A stretch of 64,000 nucleotides of DNA from Cycas panzhihuaensis (Eukaryota; Cycadophyta), in assembly GCA_023213395.1 (NCBI GenBank), contig CM041465.1, forward strand, positions 23,374,001 to 23,438,000, read 5' to 3'. Position numbers and translations under genes: made by a program. Within the stretch, counting starts at the first letter, position 1. Every line of letters begins with the position of its first letter. This document shows positions 11,577 through 22,918 of the stretch, one piece after another. The notes under the pieces are model-generated. The model saw only the letters and a program-made list of their open reading frames with translations, had not been told where the DNA came from and did no database searches.

Positions 11577-12740
11577 GTTACAAGGACACCACAATATACA
11601 TAAAACCAGAGGCTCTTAGTAGACATTATCTCACATTGGGATAGACGGATACACATGTTCCATCTCCCCTAGGTAGGAGACATGACAGTCACGCTAAGAG
11701 ATATCAGGAGGGTCTTGGGAGTGACAGCACTGGGAGGCCAACATCGCTAGGGGCGTTGCCTAACATTGAGGCAGTACACAGGGAGGTAGCCACATTCTTC
11801 ATAGGCTTGGATAGATGGGAGAAGAGAGGTATCCCATTACATAGTATGGTTATGTCGAGGGTTCCTCGTGTGAGGAAATTGATTACTCTATGTATTCTGT
11901 TCTGGATATCCTAGAAATAGAACTATCAATATATCCTTGGCAGATGGATGGATGCGATGAGGAGATGTGAGGTCGGGGAGAGGCTTGATTAGGCTACCCT
12001 TATAGTGACAAACTTAGTTACCCAGCTAGACGCTATCTAGGTGGTAGGAAAGGGTGGTTTATCATACAGTACCCTGTTACAGTGTAGGTTTTTTTCTCCC
12101 TTCAGAGCAGTGGCACCAGCAGGGGGACCACACCCCATTTCAGAGTGGGCTCCCATGGTACATAGGTGGCAGACCTGATTTAGAGGGATCGAGGACTAGG
12201 CCCATGTCCATCGCTTGGTGGAGGCTACATCACTGGACCTCCGCACCATGGCAGATTACATATAAGATCCATATCAAGGGGTGAGGTGGGACAGCGATAA
12301 TAAGGCAGGCTGAGTAGGAGTTACCCCAGGAGACGGTGGAGATGGAGATGATGGCAGTGATAGGGTTGACCCATCAAGAGCCATAGGAGGATAGGCAAGT
12401 CCATCGGGGATGACAAGAGGAGAGGCAGGTCCATCAGGGACCATAGGAGGAGAGGCAGGTCCTTCAGGAGCTGCAGAGAGGAGTAGGGATCCATTGGCAC
12501 GAGCTTAAAGACTACGGATAGTGAGGAGATCTAGGGAGGCAGCGGCACTAGCAAAGGAGAGGAGAGACATCCTAGTAGCTGAGGTAGTTTCCAAGGAGGT
12601 ACCAGAGGAGGAGGAGGAGGTACCTATAGCTGGTGGAGTGCCTAGAGCAGAGGCTATCATCCAAGTCGAGGAGCCAGCAGCTGCACCAGGTGAGACACTA
12701 ACTTCTCCTATCATCTTTCAATTGCTAGATGTTTAGATAT
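11577..12740 (+). pseudogene. Antisense plant mobile domain (PMD) ORF remnant, element 2
   Basis: On the + strand, opposite to the retrotransposon, a broken frame includes QRLLVDIISHWDRR, then MFHLP and TLRDIRRVLGV, matching element 1 and the N-terminal PMD pattern. It ends in a charged helix and the acidic tail EVPEEEEEVPIAGGVP at about 12590-12660. Stops occur after LP, in the GRP region and beyond. The strand bias (antisense in both copies) suggests an independent transcription unit inside the element rather than part of gag-pol. Its role is unknown; a host PMD gene captured by the element is the simplest reading. Downstream, 12741-13400 matches the window start (1-300) in reverse and may be its C-terminal or 3' part. 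Confidence 0.6.
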
Positions 12741-14035
12741 TGTTTGATTTTATTTGGTATGTGTATAGACATTGACATGTGACATATTAGATTTGTAGGT
12801 ATGGCAGAGATCTAGAGGTTGGTAGAGGCAGTGGTCTAGGAGATGTTCCCCTAGGCCTACGCAGGAGGGCAACCTCCCATCCAGGTAGGAGATGAGCCTA
12901 GATCAGTAGGTACACATACGGTAGCATTTGCCCCATTGTTGAAGGTGAGAGATGTATGGATAGCAAAGTCCCAAGAGCATGAGGTACGTGTGGGATAACT
13001 ATAGGGGGAGTTGGATGAGACCCGAGTAGAGAGAGATGCTCTATAAGGTCGAGTACAGGTACTGGAGACCCTTAAAGGAGCAGGTGGGGACGCTGAGGGT
13101 CGTATCTAGATGGTGGTACTGGAGGAGCGTCTCTGAAGGATGGAGTAGAGGCTTCGAGAAGTGGAGAGAGAGCAGGATCATATTCAGGCATGATATGACC
13201 AACTGGTAAATGAGGTGGCATCTAAGTCATTGAGGAGTAGGACCTACACCCACATGATAGCAACGACCCCTAGGAGGCCTCAAGATGAGGGGAGTGAGGC
13301 AGAGAGCTCCCAGAGGCGTAGGATGAGCCTAGGAGGCATGTGGTCCCCAGGAGAGGGATCACATAGGCCAGGAGATTACGCCCTAGGAGTAGAGAAGCAG
13401 TAGAGTAGAGTAGGAGTTTTGATTTAATGAGGGGAAAGCATGGACCTCCAGGGAGTTGCCATATGTTACCACATGATTGTACTCCTCCCTGTAAGGATTC
13501 CAACTTTCCACGGATGATGTACCATACCAATTGTATGATATGACACATGATGATTATTGTATATATATAGATGGTCTGATTGATACCCCATCTGATGTAT
13601 GATGATGTGTATAATGACATGTGATAGATGATGTACATTTATGTTTTCATGTTTGTGTATGTATGTGTATGAGGATGGACAGATGCACGAGGATATGGTT
13701 AATGATACTTTGAATTGATTATTATATATTTCATTCTATGATTTTTGTTTGAGTTAAACATACTTCCTTTCATGCAGGGCCATATTCCTAGCAGAGGCAT
13801 AGACGATCACCATGAGTGGTGGCAATAGAGGCACGTGAGGCTAGGAGATAGGGCGGCACACTTGTCCACATAGGAGCATAGCAGAATATGAAAAGGAAGA
13901 GCTAATGATAAGAGAGTAATGACACTCCAACGCATTGTCCTAATTGGGGGATATGCCTAAATAGGAGGACAAGGTCCCCAGAGGAAGGGGAACAAAGGGG
14001 TTCCGCAGGAGGAACCCAAAAGGAACAAGAAAGCC
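12741..14035. other. Non-coding internal region, element 2
   Basis: The first ~660 bases match element 1 in reverse. About 13500-13760 is AT-rich with TATA/TGTA runs and corresponds to 22080-22220 of the nested derivative. 13776-14035 corresponds to 22240-22490 there. I see no conserved protein. Confidence 0.5.
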
Positions 14036-14112
14036 ACCCTAAACTGCCATCTCGCCTCTGGTTAGGAGGAATGGGAATACGCTTAGGATGGTAGTTTAGG
14101 CTCACTTCAGAT
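14036..14112 (-). repeat. Single ancestral copy of the 83-bp dyad unit
   Basis: It reads CTAAACTGCCATCTCGCC ... GGTTAGGAGGAATGGG ... ATGGTAGTTTAGGCTC. This is one diverged copy of the unit that is present five times in each internal region of the nested array (22502 and 29962). It sits immediately downstream of integrase. Confidence 0.7.
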
Positions 14113-14134
14113 CATGGAGAAGATAGAAAAGAGA

Positions 14135-15290
14135 TCATGCATAGAATTTTTTGAGGAATTTTTCGTTAACAACTTTCTCAAATTCAAGGCCCTCTAGGGT
14201 GGCGATTCTATAGGTGTCATTATCGAGACTCTTGAGAACGACAAAGGGACCAACCCATTTGGGTTCAAATCTTATCAAGCGGTCATGAAGATATTCCAGT
14301 TTGAGGACTTGGTCCCTGAGATACAGAGGACAAGAATGAAGGTATTTATCATAAGCCCTTTGTAAGCGAGCTTTGGATGTGAGGTTTGTCTGATAAGCAG
14401 CTAAATGTCTCCTATCCAAAGCCTTGAGATCTAAGAGGTGAGCCTGATGAATAGACTCCTCATCAATAAGACCTCGAAGAAAAACTTGTAGAGAGAAAAT
14501 CTCCACTTCCAATGGGAGTACTACCTCGGTCCCATAGACTAGGAAGAAAGGTGTCATTCCTGTAGCCATATAGATAGAGGTGTAATAGGCCCATAGGGCA
14601 GGAGGGAGCTGGAGGTGCCAATCCTTTTGAGATTGAGCCACAGTTTTCTTTAGGATGTTGATGAGAGTTTTATTGAATGATTCAACCTAACCATTTGCTT
14701 GGGGTTAATAAGGAGAAGAGGTTTTATGAGAGATTTTAAATTTCTCACAAAGTTTGTCTATTTCCTTATTATAAAAAAGAGTTATGTTATCTGTGATCAA
14801 GACATCAAGAATTCCAAAGTGGCAAATGATACCTGGTAGATAAACGTGGCTATCATCTTGCCAGGGATAGTGATTAAAGGAATGGCTTCCCTCCATTTTA
14901 TGAAGTACTTCTTGGTAGTCAAGATGAACTTGTGTTATGATGAAGATGGCGGTGATATGGCCCCAATGAGGTCCAAACCCCATTAGGCAAAGGGCCATGG
15001 AGATACAATGGGATGAAGAGCCTCAGAAGGCACGTGAGTGATATTAGCATGCTCTTGGCATCGCCGACATCTCAAGGCGTAGGCATGGGTGTCCTTGAAG
15101 AGGGACAACCAATAATAGCCCATACGGAGGATCCTCTGGGCTATGGATTGGCTCCCAAAGTGGCCCCCATAAATGCCATGGTGGCATTTGTGGAGTATCT
15201 GGTCTACTTCGTCAAGAGTGATGTAACAGAGGAGGATCTCGTCAAAGGATCTCTTATACAATACTTCATCCATAAGGAAGTATAGCCTAG
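14135..15290 (-). pseudogene. Integrase of element 2
   Basis: The integrase inserts the cDNA into the chromosome. At about 14983-15273 (-) is the N-terminal zinc-binding HHCC module, with HKCHHGIYGGHF and later CRRCQ. At about 14705-15000 is the catalytic core: WGLDLIG with the first Asp lies in one frame and ITDN with the second Asp in another, so a frameshift separates them. 14135-14641 (-) is a 168-aa open stretch covering the end of the core (LWAYYTS, VYGTEVVLP) and the C-terminal domain ending GPFVVLKSLDNDTYRI. No chromodomain follows, as expected for a Tat-like element. Stops between the three parts make it inactive. Confidence 0.85.
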
Positions 15291-15499
15291 AAGTGGTCCA
15301 AATACGTGACCTAATCTTGTTACTGGCTTCCAGGTGGTACTGTTACTGAGTAAGGTACCACACAATGTCACCATACCACTCACTATCAATGAGTGGATGG
15401 GAAGGAGTATCCTGAATAGTCAAGATAGACTCATCAGGGAGAGTCATCAATGGGAGCATTAAACGAGTTAGGGACGGGGGCATCTATGAGCTGCTCTGC

Positions 15500-16700
15500 C
15501 ACTACCATCTCCTTCTTCGATTTCCTGTTGACGATTTTGAGATTGAATTCCTGAAGGAGGATAGCCTAGCGACTAGTCCTACCTGTCAGGTCGGAACGAG
15601 TGAGTAAATAACATAAGGGATCAGATTGAACGATCACCTCGGTAGTATTTCTGAGCAAGTAGTACCTAAACTTCTTGGTCACGTGGACCAAGGAGAGGCA
15701 TTCCTTCTCAACTGGAGAATAATTAAGTTCAGTAGCCACGAGGGTACGGATAATGAAGTAAATAGCTTTCTTGGTTCTCGAATCATCCTCTTGGACTAGC
15801 ATGGCACCCAAGGACTCATCGGTCACCAAGGTATACATGGTGAAAGGCCTATCAAAGTGAGGGGGCACCGACATCAGAGGGAAAGCAAGGGCTTCCTTAA
15901 GTCCTTCGAAATCTTGTTGGGCCTTAATCGACCAAACAAACAGGGCTCCCTTCTTTAATAGGTTAATAAGAGGTTTGGCGTTCATGGCGAAGTTCACCAA
16001 AAAATGCCTAAGGAATCTGAGCCTACCTAAAAACGACTTAATCTATCATTGAGTTTTAAGTAGTAACATGTCAAGGATTGCCTTGACTTTATCAGAGTCG
16101 ATTTAAATTCCTTGTTTCGACACGAGGAAACCAAGGAGTTTACCAGAAGTGACAGTGAACACGCATTTGAGCAGATTGAGACTTACATGGTATTTATCAC
16201 ATCATGTGAAGATGGCCCACAAATCTGAAGGGTGATGGGCTCTAACACGTGAGAGACCCATCATATCATCCATAAAGACCTCCAACATTTTGTTGATAAG
16301 GTCGTGGAAGATGAAGTGCATCACCCTTTGATAAGTGGTGGCTGCATTCTTCAACCTGAAGGGCATTGCCTTATAGGCGAAGGTACCCTGCGGGGTAGTG
16401 AAGGCTATCTTATGGTGGTCTTCGGGAGAGATTTAGATCTGATTGTAACCGGAGAAGCCGTCCATCAAGGACATAACTTTGAACCAGTAGTTCGATCGAT
16501 GATCTTATTAATAAAAGGGAGTGGGAAATTATCCTTAGGATATGCATTACTGATATCACAGAAATCAATGCATATCCAGATGGTCTCGTTCTTTTTAGCA
16601 ACGGGGACAATGTTAGATACCCATTTAGGATAGTCAGTGGAAGCGATTAATCCTCCATCTTAACGGTGGCTGAGAGTTTGGGATGTAGTGGGTGCTATTT
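15500..16700 (-). pseudogene. Reverse transcriptase and gypsy RNase H of element 2
   Basis: RT copies the genomic RNA. Reading leftwards from 16700, the fingers/palm contain GFSGYNQI, then AFTTPQGTFAYKAMPF, and the catalytic box FMDDM at about 16259-16285 with both Asp residues present. The thumb/connection (SFLGRLRFLRHF) follows. The gypsy RNase H at about 15566-16000 has MYTLVTDESLGAMLVQ and ELNYSPVEKECLSLV with its Asp and Glu. Several stops break RT, for example after YNQI and at a conserved Trp after the RNase H (GRTSR then a stop). Order and motifs are those of Ty3/gypsy pol. Confidence 0.85.
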
Positions 16701-16799
16701 CTAGTGCACGGGGCGAGTGCCACAGATTGTGGTAAGGTTGTGGGTGATAATGGAGGGGTCGATTCCCTTCATGTCAAAATAGTCCCATGTAAAGACATC

Positions 16800-17630
16800 T
16801 CAGAACTCCTGGAATAAAAGGGAGTATTCCCTTACCTCATCAGGAGAACATTCTTCCCCCACCTTAATGACCTTACCTGGGGTGAGGACTATATCTTGGG
16901 TTGCCCCCAAGCACATGGTATTCCCCTCCTCAAAATGAAGGTGGGCAAGGTCAATGGAAGGAGACAGAACATGAGATGGGATTGGGTCAGCTAGGGTGGA
17001 CCCAATTGCTAAGACCTTATGGTGGCCAAGTCTATGGTGACCAAAAGGAAGGTTGGGCGTAGAGCCCACTAAATGCTCAAGTAGAGCCTCATCGTCCTTG
17101 AAGTAATCCACCCCGTAGATGACCTTACTTTGAATAGACAAGGTGCGAGAGGAAGTGGGAGCGATGGGACCACAGTGGTCGATAGGATGCTCAACATCCC
17201 CAAGGGACTCTACGGAAGAGTCGAGAAGGGGTCCCTCGTAAGGGGCGAAAGGAAGTTCTCTGGATTCATCACCTGTGGGGGGTGATGAAGGGGAAGACTC
17301 AAGGATTAGAGAATTAATACAAGTAATAACATGTGATACAATGGAGTGATCGGTCTCTCCAACGGGAGAAATTCTAGGTTGAGGCCTAGAGCAAGGAGAG
17401 TGTCTCCTACTAGTGCAAAGAAGGGAAACAAGATGAGGGAGGTCCTCGTCCTCACCATTGGACTCATCGTTGCTAAATATGACAAGGTATCCATAGCTTC
17501 CAATACCAATAGGAGCAAAACAAGTAAGGTTTAAAGAAGAAAATGCAGGGTCTCCTTCTAAATGAGATGAATCAGGGATGCCAGTAGAACAAGCAGAGGC
17601 ATGGGTGCAAGGGCCCTTCTCGCCCTTCAC
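16800..17630 (-). pseudogene. Protease-RT linker of element 2 polyprotein
   Basis: A 276-codon open stretch between protease and RT. It has an acidic, Ser/Pro-rich N-terminal half and then a segment with LSPSIDLAHLHFEEGN and ECSPDEVREYSLLFQEF. The latter resembles the plant gypsy segment just before RT, where the polyprotein says the elements 'defend' a position before the RT fingers. I see no catalytic motif. The nested derivative matches only its first part (near 23330 and 30780), which places the edge of the deletion that removed pol at about 17430. Confidence 0.6.
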
Positions 17631-17839
17631 TCGACCATGGCTTGCTTGGTTAGTTTGACGGGATTATTTAGTAGGTGGGAGTTCACAAGAAATAACCCTT
17701 ATTTGCCCATCGTGGATGAACTTGAGTTACCCCCATTGGGTCGAGCACACGGCTCCCATTTGATTGAGCTACATACGACCCAAAAGGAGATTGTAGTCGA
17801 CGTCTACGTTGAGGACTATAATATCAGTGAGGACAGTCT

Positions 17840-18160
17840 TGTCCTCAAGAGTAAAAGGGATCGAAATAGATCCTAAAGGAGTATTCTTGCTACCATCGTA
17901 GCCTTGGCATCACCATAGAACAGGTTCCAGAGGGAAAATGCCAAGCTCTTGCATGACGTATAAGGGCTTGGCATTAACAAAAGAACCATTATCGACAATG
18001 GTCCTTTGCAAAGTGCAATTAGATGTATCAATAGTAAGGGTAAAAGGGAAGTTCCATTGGTGCTCCCTTTTACTAGCAGGAGGAAGATCTTTAGGATCAA
18101 AAGAAATGATGGGCTCATAACTTTGGGCAATACCCAAAGTGTAAACGGACGTGTCACCCA
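17840..18160 (-). pseudogene. Retropepsin-like protease of element 2
   Basis: An aspartic protease that matures gag-pol. Around 17990-18060 (-) the frame reads LTIDTSNCTLQRTIVDNGSFVN; the active-site position shows Asp-Asn-Gly-Ser instead of the usual D-(S/T)-G. At about 17840-17900, DVDYNLLLGR matches the conserved C-terminal strand and LLGR turn of retropepsins, in a different frame. The nested derivative has the same DNGS, so it is a family trait and not a late mutation. Confidence 0.65.
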
Positions 18161-18185
18161 ATCCTAAAGCTTCTAAAAGGAGTGT

Positions 18186-18480
18186 CTATTGTTTAGGACA
18201 ACTTCTCAATACGTCCATAATAGACATCACGACGGCCAAAGTATGAAGCTTGTCGATGATAGGAAAGGTCTTCCCCTTCACTGTAGATTGAGGAAGAGCT
18301 CTCATAAAGTCATAGTGACCGGTGCAAACAGAGATAGTCTTGGGAAGTAAAGGGACTTCCGGAAGAGAAGTCTCCAGAAGGGGATCAGGATGTGGGATAG
18401 ATGAAGAGGTGTCGGTTGCCTCTTTGGCAGTTTGAGACCGAGTTAAAGCATACAGAGGGATGGTCTCAAGCATCTAGATC
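18186..18480 (-). pseudogene. Gag-protease junction region of element 2
   Basis: An open stretch starting MLETIPLYALTRSQTAKEA upstream of the protease. A matching frame occurs in both nested copies (about 24160-24310 and 31560-31750), so it belongs to the family polyprotein. I recognise no domain. Confidence 0.5.
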
Positions 18481-19201
18481 ACCTTCTTTCCCTTATTCAT
18501 AGATCACGAAGACAAAGGGGTACAATGATTAGGGGAATGTGAGGAGGAAGATGAACCCCACGTGCCCTACCCTTTACCATGCGAAGGGCAGGGGTTCAGA
18601 GATCTTTCCCAGTTCTGATTGTTCTTTTGTTAAGAGTTACGACCACACTCCCCATGCTTAGGGAATGGATCTCTATAGACTGATTGGTCAAGGTTGGGCC
18701 TTGAGGCCCGTTTGGGAGAATGGTTGCATTGTAGGGCATCCCTAGGATGTTGAACCCAGCATCACGAATCGTCATGGAAACATTCTCTATGAATAGAGTA
18801 CCACTTCTTCTCAAGTGAGGAATCAGATTTCCTCGCTTGAGAGGACTGGGTGTTGCCACCCTTGGGAGGAGCAGCTTGGAAAGCTTGTTGAATAGGTTTG
18901 TTGGATGTAGGTGATGAAGGAGATTGAACCTTAAGTTCCTTCATCATACATTCGAATGAACGTATGGCAGAGGTAAGGGGATTCAAGGTCTTCTCGGTTG
19001 AGTGGGAAGAAGACCTAGTAGGTTGTTGAGTTTTAGTTTCTTTAGTTGGCGGAGGTGCCTCACGTCACTGTGAGGACTTTAGGGGCTTCTTAAGTTTAGC
19101 CTAGATCTCAATAGCCTTAAGTGCCAAGCACTTCACTATGGCAGAGTCACATGTGATTGCCCCCATCTTAAGGACTTCCACATGAACTTCAGGGTGGAGT
19201 G
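18481..19201 (-). pseudogene. Gag C-terminal part of element 2, interrupted by nested array
   Basis: It contains SAIRSFECMMKELKVQ and, further on, a Cys/His-containing segment (YSIHRECFHDDS then CW) that resembles the degenerate nucleic-acid-binding end of Tat-type gag. Homologous sequence lies at 24600-24980 and 32040-32420 in the nested copies. The gag frame is cut at 19197-19201 by the nested insertion and resumes at 36570. Later stops and a low-complexity Ser/Pro stretch are also present. Confidence 0.65.
19197..19201. repeat. Target site duplication GAGTG, left copy
   Basis: GAGTG directly precedes the LTR start TGAAACGCC at 19202. The same five bases follow the last LTR at 36570-36574. 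Confidence 0.85.
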
Positions 19202-21707
19202 TGAAACGCCTCCACGGGCAATGATCCAACGCCACGGAAGGACACAAAACCATGTGGCTAATAGGCTAAAGAACGAGGATCATACCGCGGACGTCTGCGC
19301 CGGAGCGCTGCACGGATCGCAAGGTGCCCGGTTGCTTCCTGTAGCCGCAAGGCGAGACCTCCTACCCTTCTGATGGCCGGAAGGGGAAAAGGGAACAGAC
19401 GCCGCTACTTCTCAAGGCAATGAGAAAGCTAAGGGGGCAACCAACCGAACGTGTCACGTAAAATATATGCAAGAGCTGCTAAGGAGGGATCGGCCACAGG
19501 ATCTCAAATACCATAATACGCGGTATAGCAAAGAAATGTACAAGTAAAGTAAATGCAGAGTAAAAGCAAGTACAAACTAAATAGTTATTTCTTCCCTTTT
19601 TCTTATGTTCTTTAACTACTAAAGCAAGTGTAAAGAAACGTAAGAGCACGAAAAAGGGTATGGAAGGTGAGCGAGAATACCGGATCCCATGGCTAATGAG
19701 ACGCAGTGTCCGTCCACCTGCGCTTCCTCCCGCCGCCCCTCCTCAGATGCGACGCTTGCTGTAAGCGGTGATGGGGATCACTTACCTCCCGAAAGCAAAT
19801 AAACACTAACTAAACCGAAACGATAAAATAATAAAGCTCAAAGCGACACAAACAAAAGGGAGAACGTATCAAACAAGCGCCGACCCAAGAATGGGTCGAC
19901 CCTATGCGCCTTTGTTCCAACGCCCCGCAAGCAAATAAGGTAATACCTTCCTCTCGAGAGAGAGGCTACGAGATACAAAAAGGTATGTATATATGTGCCG
20001 CAAGTAAAATAAGCTAAGCTAGGAAGATACTGCTAGGCACTAACATGCAATGAAAGGAAACGAAGTCACACGACACATATGCAATCGACATACACCACCA
20101 ACGCACTAAACGGATCGAGTGTAGCCTCTGGATGGCTAACTCACCCACGAGAGGTCTCCACAGATATAAGGGAAGCGATGCTAGCATGTAACAGACGGGT
20201 CGTGGTAGCAACGGATAGCCTATACCAAGACGGTATTCAAACCGACTCTCCAAAGCTTCTCTAGCCCCTGCTTCCTAAACAAAAGCTGGAGATAAAGGGG
20301 AGAGGATAAGGGACTAACCCTTGGGGAGTAGGACTAAGACTGGGGACTAACCCCGCCTATCTCCCTCTAACCCTCGTGGTAACCCTTTATGCCTATTGCC
20401 CAAGAAATGGCGAAAGAGAAGGGTTGGAGGAAAAGGATGGGTTTAGGGGGCAAGTGAGAAACTAGGCTCAGCCTAGGGCAACACTCCAATGGGCCACAAC
20501 CGCTACTGTTATTTGCACCAAATGACCAAGGGAAACGCAAGGAAATACATGCACAAAGAGAGGAAAAGATTTGCAAGTAAGCAATGAAGAAATAAGCAAA
20601 AAAGCACTTAACAAGGGACACCAAATACCTCCAATGATGAGAAATGAGAGCATGTAGGTCCTGAAGCTTGGTGCAATGGTCCAACCAATGCCTATGAGGT
20701 GTTGTTGCATGTCCCTTGCAAGAGAATAAGGTAGTGGAACCTCATGCAAGTCAAAAGCTTGGAAATGGCTCCTCATGATGGTCTTTCTTGGTGAAAATCC
20801 TCTTGAAAGCCTTGAGAATGTATGAAGAGGAAGAGTGCTTAGAACTGAGTCTGTGAGGGGGCAAAGAATGGCCCCGCAACTCCAAAGAATAGCAGCCCTT
20901 TGTACCTCCGATCCACAAACCGTAGGAGGATGTCTCTTATCACGCTTTTGTTCTTTGTCTCTTTGTGAAGAAAATGCTCTAGGAAAGTTGAAAAGTGAGG
21001 TGAATAATGATGCCAATGAATGAAAAATGGTTTTTATGTCTCGAGTGAAGCAAGTGAACGCTGGGGCCCCGCGCCCAACTGTTAGAGCCACGCCAGATTC
21101 GAAAAATCGCGCCACCGTCGCTGGTTTCTTTTTAAATTTTAACAACAGATCACGATAAACTTAGCGCATCGCTTAAGTTTATCGCAGACGACCGGTACCG
21201 CCTGAACTCCGCAGATCGCTTAATTTATCGCAGACGGAACCGAAACCCAAAAAATGTAAAATTAAAGTAAGAAATCGTTTTAAGGTAAAATCATAAGTTA
21301 AACTCAAAATACATTAGTCAAGAGCGCTTTAGGTCATGGGCATGTGCTCAAACGGCAAAAAGACCTAACTAAGGGTTAAACCAGCTTAGAAAGGGTTTGC
21401 AACATAAGCGCGACGCCGTAACACGATAAACAGCCGGCAAAAGAATCCCGAAGACCATGGAGACGCTGTGGGTGGTTGTACGCCATACGGTGTCGATTCA
21501 CGATGAATGCCCCTCACCGTGAGTCGCCATAGGCTAAAAGGTGCCGTTAGCACATGCATAATGAACAAGCAATCAAACAGTGCATATGGACAGTACATGT
21601 CAATCAAACCATTCCCACCATCGCAACGATCATAAGTAAGCAAAGTAAAGGCATATACCGCACAAACCTCGGTCGATGTGTCGCAAGTCCATTCCCGATA
21701 TGGAACA
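19202..21707 (-). repeat. LTR 1 (left, 3' LTR) of nested array
   Basis: 2506 bases, + strand TGAAACGCCTCC ... CCCGATATGGAACA. The outer edge abuts the target duplication. A 225-codon open frame at 20468-21145 (-) is broken in the other two LTRs and is not taken as a gene. A dyad lies at 21153-21184. Confidence 0.85.
21153..21184. promoter_or_regulatory. Dyad CGATAAACTTA / TAAGTTTATCG in nested LTR
   Basis: Perfect 11-base arms separated by 10 bases; a third, partial TTTATCG copy follows at about 21220. It is kept in LTR 2 (about 28604-28637) and LTR 3 (36023-36054). The LTR of element 2 has a decayed equivalent at about 40750-40800 (CGATAAACTTCATGG repeats). It could be a protein-binding or RNA stem element; the function is unknown. 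Confidence 0.45.
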
Positions 21708-22501
21708 TCGCCTCGCAAGCAGAGCCTCACCGCTGAGAGCGTAATGTGATGGCGAATGTCACAACCAAGAAACATGAGTAGCACATGCATATATATATAA
21801 ACAATAAAGAGCAAAGACGTGGTCCAAGGGTGCGCAAGTGTCGGGCGAACGCTGCGGACAAGGGCGACAGAGACGAGGACAACGAGGGCCGCCACGCCGC
21901 TGCCTAAACATCGAGCAAATCAAGTAAGCAAGAAGAACGGATGCCCCTGCTACTAAGGTGCAATATGAAGTAGCAGGCATCCAAAGAACAGTGGCAAGCG
22001 ATCTAACTAACCAAAGAACTAGAGACTTGGGCACGGGCCGCTGACAAGCCTCCACATGAAATGGTGTGTATCATGTATGATAGAGGTAGCATGTATGATT
22101 TATTTTGTAAATGAATATTTTTGTATGTTGTAAATGTTTATATGTCAGTAAATATTTGTTTGTTTTAGAAATGCAAATGTGTAGATATGTAGATTTTTGT
22201 TGTAGATATCTTATTGAAAGTATGCAGTGTTTCCTTCCATGTATGGCCATATGTTCAACAGAGCACACACATCCACCGTGAGTAGAGGCGATCGAGAGGT
22301 GTGAGGTTAGAGGATGGGGCGACATACATGTCCACGAGGGAGCATAGCTGAATGTGCAAAGGAAACGACAAGCATGGAAAAGGGGAGTAACGATATCTAC
22401 AGCCGCCCTAATTTGGGGAATGCCCAAAATAGAAGACAAAGGTTCCCAAGAGCTCATGGGAACGCGTTCCGCAGAGGAACCGGAAGCGAAACTGAAGAAA
22501 A

Positions 22502-22918
22502 ATCCACCTTAAATTGCCATTCAACCCGCAGTTAGGAGGAATGGGGACAACCTAAGATGGTAGTTTAGGCTCGCTTTGAGCAAGAATCCATCTTAAATTG
22601 CCATTCCACCCGTGGTTGGGAGGAATGGGAACAATTTAAAATGGTAGTTTAGGCTCGCTTTGAGCAAGATCCATCTTAAATTGCCATTCCACCCGTGGTT
22701 GGGAGGAATGGGAACAATTTAAAATGGTAGTTTAGGCTCGCTAGCAAGAAGATCCATCTTAAATTGCCATTCCACCCGTGGTTGGGAGGAATGGGAACAA
22801 TTTAAAATGGTAGTTTAGGCTCGCTTTGAGCAAGATCCATTTAAATTGCCATTCCACCCGTGGTTGGGAGGAATGGGAACAATTTAAAATGGTAGTTTAG
22901 GCTCGCTTTGAGCATGAA
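22502..22918. repeat. Five 83-bp dyad repeats, copy A
   Basis: The unit starts ATCCATCTTAAATTGCCATT and ends GGCTCGCTTTGAGCAAG. The first copy is diverged and the other four are almost identical. Each unit can fold: CCATCTTAAATTG pairs with CAATTTAAAATGG and CCATTCCACCC pairs with GGGAGGAATGG, around the loop GTGGTT. Element 2 has one copy (14036-14112). Confidence 0.9.

Noticed and set aside
20468-21145. 225-codon open frame on the - strand of LTR 1
   Set aside because: It lies wholly inside an LTR and the frame is broken at different points in LTR 2 and LTR 3. No domain is recognised. It is open probably by chance.
21386-21895. 169-codon open frame on the - strand across the LTR 1 / internal boundary
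   Set aside because: It crosses a defined LTR edge, and the counterpart at 28824-29291 differs in frame and start.
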